This document shows, in pieces, positions 5,335 to 6,866 of a stretch of DNA of 6,866 bases. The position numbers and the translations under genes were made by a program. How positions within the stretch are numbered: the stretch's first letter is position 1; the number at the start of each line of letters is the position of its first letter. Below the pieces are notes generated by a model. That model worked only from the letters and a program-made list of their open reading frames with translations, was not told the origin of the DNA and did no database searches. The stretch is taken from contig JAOUIN010000122.1 in NCBI GenBank assembly GCA_029883965.1, positions 1-6,866 of the forward strand. The letters run 5' to 3'. This DNA is from Betaproteobacteria bacterium. Its GTDB lineage: Bacteria; Pseudomonadota; Gammaproteobacteria; Burkholderiales; SG8-41.

Positions 5335-6866
5335 TCAGACTTTTGCGGCTTGTGCCAGGACCTGCCCGCCGCCGTAGCTCGATCGCGGCGTCAGTTCGCC
5401 GCCTTTCATGACCTTGACAGCGCAGTACTTGAACTCCGGAATCTTGCCTACCGGGTCCAGCGCCGCATTGGTCAGCAGGTTTGCAGCCGCTTCGTAAAAA
5501 CAGAACGGTATGAACACGGCGCCGCGCGGCGAGCCGTCGTCAGGCCGCGCGTACAGCGAAATGATGCCGCGCCGCGATTCCACCGTTACGACGTCGCCGC
5601 CCTTGGCGCCGATCTGATCCAGATCCAGCGGATGCATGGACACGGTGGGCACCGGTTCGATGGCATCGAGTACTCCGGCACGGCGCGTCATCGCACCCGT
5701 GTGCCAGTGTTCCAGTTGCCGGCCGGTGATCAGCACCAGCGGGAATTCGCGGTCCGGACGCTCTGCAGCGGGTATGACATCTGCCGGCACAAACTTCGCC
5801 CTGCCCGTCGCTGTAGGAAATTTATCAATAAAAACAACAGGTTGTCCTGGATCACCTTCTTTTTCGCAGGGATAGGTCACGCAGCTCTCGGCCTCCAGCC
5901 GCTCCCAGGTGATGCCGGCGATCGAATCCATGGCCTTGCGCATTTCGTTGAACACGTCGCGCGGGCCGGCATAATTCCAGTCGAGCTCCAGCCGCCTTGC
6001 CAGTTCCTGGATGATCCACAGGTCGGGTTTGGCTTCGCCCGGTGCATCCAGCGCTTTGCGGCCGAGCTGTACCATGCGATCGGTGTTGGTCACCGTACCG
6101 TCCTTCTCCGGCCAGGCCGTCGCCGGCAGGATGACGTCGGCGTAGTAGCAGGTTTCCGTCAGGAAGATTTCCTGCACCACCAGGCAGTCGAGTTTTGCCA
6201 GCGCCTCGCGTGCATGGTGCGCATCCGGATCCGACATCGCCGGATTCTCGCCCATGACATACATGCCGCGGATGTCGCCGGCGAGCGTGGCGTGGATAAT
6301 TTCCACCACCGTCAGGCCGGGCTTGGGATCGAGCTTCGTGCCCCACAGTTTTTCGAACCGTGCCAGCGCGTCCTTGTTGTCGACGCGCTGGTAATCCGGG
6401 AACACCATCGGGATCAGACCGGAGTCCGACGCACCCTGCACATTGTTCTGGCCGCGCAACGGATGCAGTCCGGTGCCCGGGCGGCCGATCTGGCCGGTCA
6501 TCAGGCACAGCGCAATCAGGCAGCGCGCATTGTCGGTGCCGTGCACGTGCTGCGAGATGCCCATGCCCCACAGAATCATCGAGCCCTTGGACTTCGCATA
6601 CACCCGCGCCACTTCCTTGATCGTTTCGGCCGGTATGCCGCAAACCGGCGCCATCGCTTCCGGACTGTAGCCTTCAACATTCTTCTTCAGCTCTTCATAG
6701 CCGATAGTGCGCGACCTGATAAAGGCTTCGTCGACCAGGCTCTCATGCACGATGGTATGCATCATCGCGTTGAGCAGGGCCACGTCGGTATCCGGCTTGA
6801 ACTGCAGCGAATATTTCGCGTGGCGCGACAATTCCGAGCGCCGCGGATCGGCATAAATCAGCGTGG
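5335..6866 (-). CDS. fdhF: Formate dehydrogenase alpha subunit, C-terminal part (cut by window edge)
   Basis: About 510 C-terminal residues of the molybdopterin catalytic subunit that oxidises formate to CO2 or runs in reverse. The frame stays open to the window edge. The TTG at 6829-6831 is internal, because the codons before it read TLIYADPRRSE, a stretch typical of the family, so the true start is outside. Counting from that TTG, LHPLRGQNNVQG holds Arg126 and Gln128. They match by motif the active-site Arg333 and Gln335 of Escherichia coli FdhF. YVMGENPAMSDPD (191-203), ADVILPATAWPEKDGTVTN (231-249) and the molybdopterin-dinucleotide-binding domain (about 363-473, with GRQLEHWHTGAMTRR at 370-384) follow in the usual order. 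The catalytic Cys or Sec, the 4Fe-4S ligands and any ferredoxin-like N-terminal domains lie beyond the edge. The sequence resembles soluble NAD-linked FdsA/FdhA-type subunits, but partner subunits are not in view. The stop is TGA at 5335-5337. Confidence 0.93.
   Translation of the reverse strand, partial: TLIYADPRRSELSRHAKYSLQFKPDTDVALLNAMMHTIVHESLVDEAFIRSRTIGYEELKKNVEGYSPEAMAPVCGIPAETIKEVARVYAKSKGSMILWGMGISQHVHGTDNARCLIALCLMTGQIGRPGTGLHPLRGQNNVQGASDSGLIPMVFPDYQRVDNKDALARFEKLWGTKLDPKPGLTVVEIIHATLAGDIRGMYVMGENPAMSDPDAHHAREALAKLDCLVVQEIFLTETCYYADVILPATAWPEKDGTVTNTDRMVQLGRKALDAPGEAKPDLWIIQELARRLELDWNYAGPRDVFNEMRKAMDSIAGITWERLEAESCVTYPCEKEGDPGQPVVFIDKFPTATGRAKFVPADVIPAAERPDREFPLVLITGRQLEHWHTGAMTRRAGVLDAIEPVPTVSMHPLDLDQIGAKGGDVVTVESRRGIISLYARPDDGSPRGAVFIPFCFYEAAANLLTNAALDPVGKIPEFKYCAVKVMKGGELTPRSSYGGGQVLAQAAKV

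Noticed and set aside
5852..6643. Minus-strand frame of 263 codons overlapping the formate dehydrogenase gene in another frame
   Set aside because: It is a frame-shifted shadow, full of Arg and Gly, and the true frame shows continuous family motifs across the same bases, so there is no frameshift.
6829..6831. TTG as the start of the formate dehydrogenase subunit
   Set aside because: The same frame continues upstream to the window edge with the conserved ADPRRSE stretch, and the catalytic N-terminal half is missing, so this codon is an internal Leu.

Overview
The window (6,866 bases, moderately GC-rich) looks like the chromosome of a proteobacterium, probably beta or gamma. This rests on the style of the proteins: a YjbE-type TerC protein fused to a universal stress domain, an FdhF/FdsA-type formate dehydrogenase alpha subunit, and a standard formate-tetrahydrofolate ligase. 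No gene allows a genus to be named. All five convincing genes are on the minus strand, so transcription runs from high to low coordinates. There is no transposase, integrase, CRISPR array, tRNA or rRNA that I can see.

In order of transcription: (1) 6866-5335, the C-terminal part of a molybdopterin formate dehydrogenase alpha subunit, whose N-terminus lies beyond the right edge. (2) 5269-3593, formate-tetrahydrofolate ligase (fhs), 65 bases downstream, with a strong ribosome binding site and no evident promoter of its own. (3) 3515-2304, a seven-helix TerC/YjbE membrane protein fused to a C-terminal UspA domain. (4) 2171-1752, a stand-alone UspA protein. (5) 1412-423, a ten-helix Ca2+/cation antiporter (CaX/YrbG type), followed by a strong hairpin terminator at 363-390. 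Bases 1-362, 1413-1751 and 2172-2303 carry no convincing gene but hold several inverted repeats.

The window reads as two modules. The right half is one-carbon metabolism: the dehydrogenase interconverts formate and CO2, and the ligase consumes formate and ATP to make 10-formyl-tetrahydrofolate, so the two enzymes meet at the formate pool. The left half looks like ion homeostasis and stress: a predicted metal exporter with a nucleotide-binding domain, a second nucleotide-binding stress protein, and a cation exchanger. The functional link within the left half is inferred from gene order only.

I found no clearly new multi-gene system. The points most worth a second look are the TerC-Usp fusion beside a free Usp paralogue, a nested set of inverted repeats at 17-115, a perfect 18-base palindrome between the formate dehydrogenase gene and fhs whose T-run faces the opposite strand, and a weak ferritin-like peptide remnant at 1681-1758.
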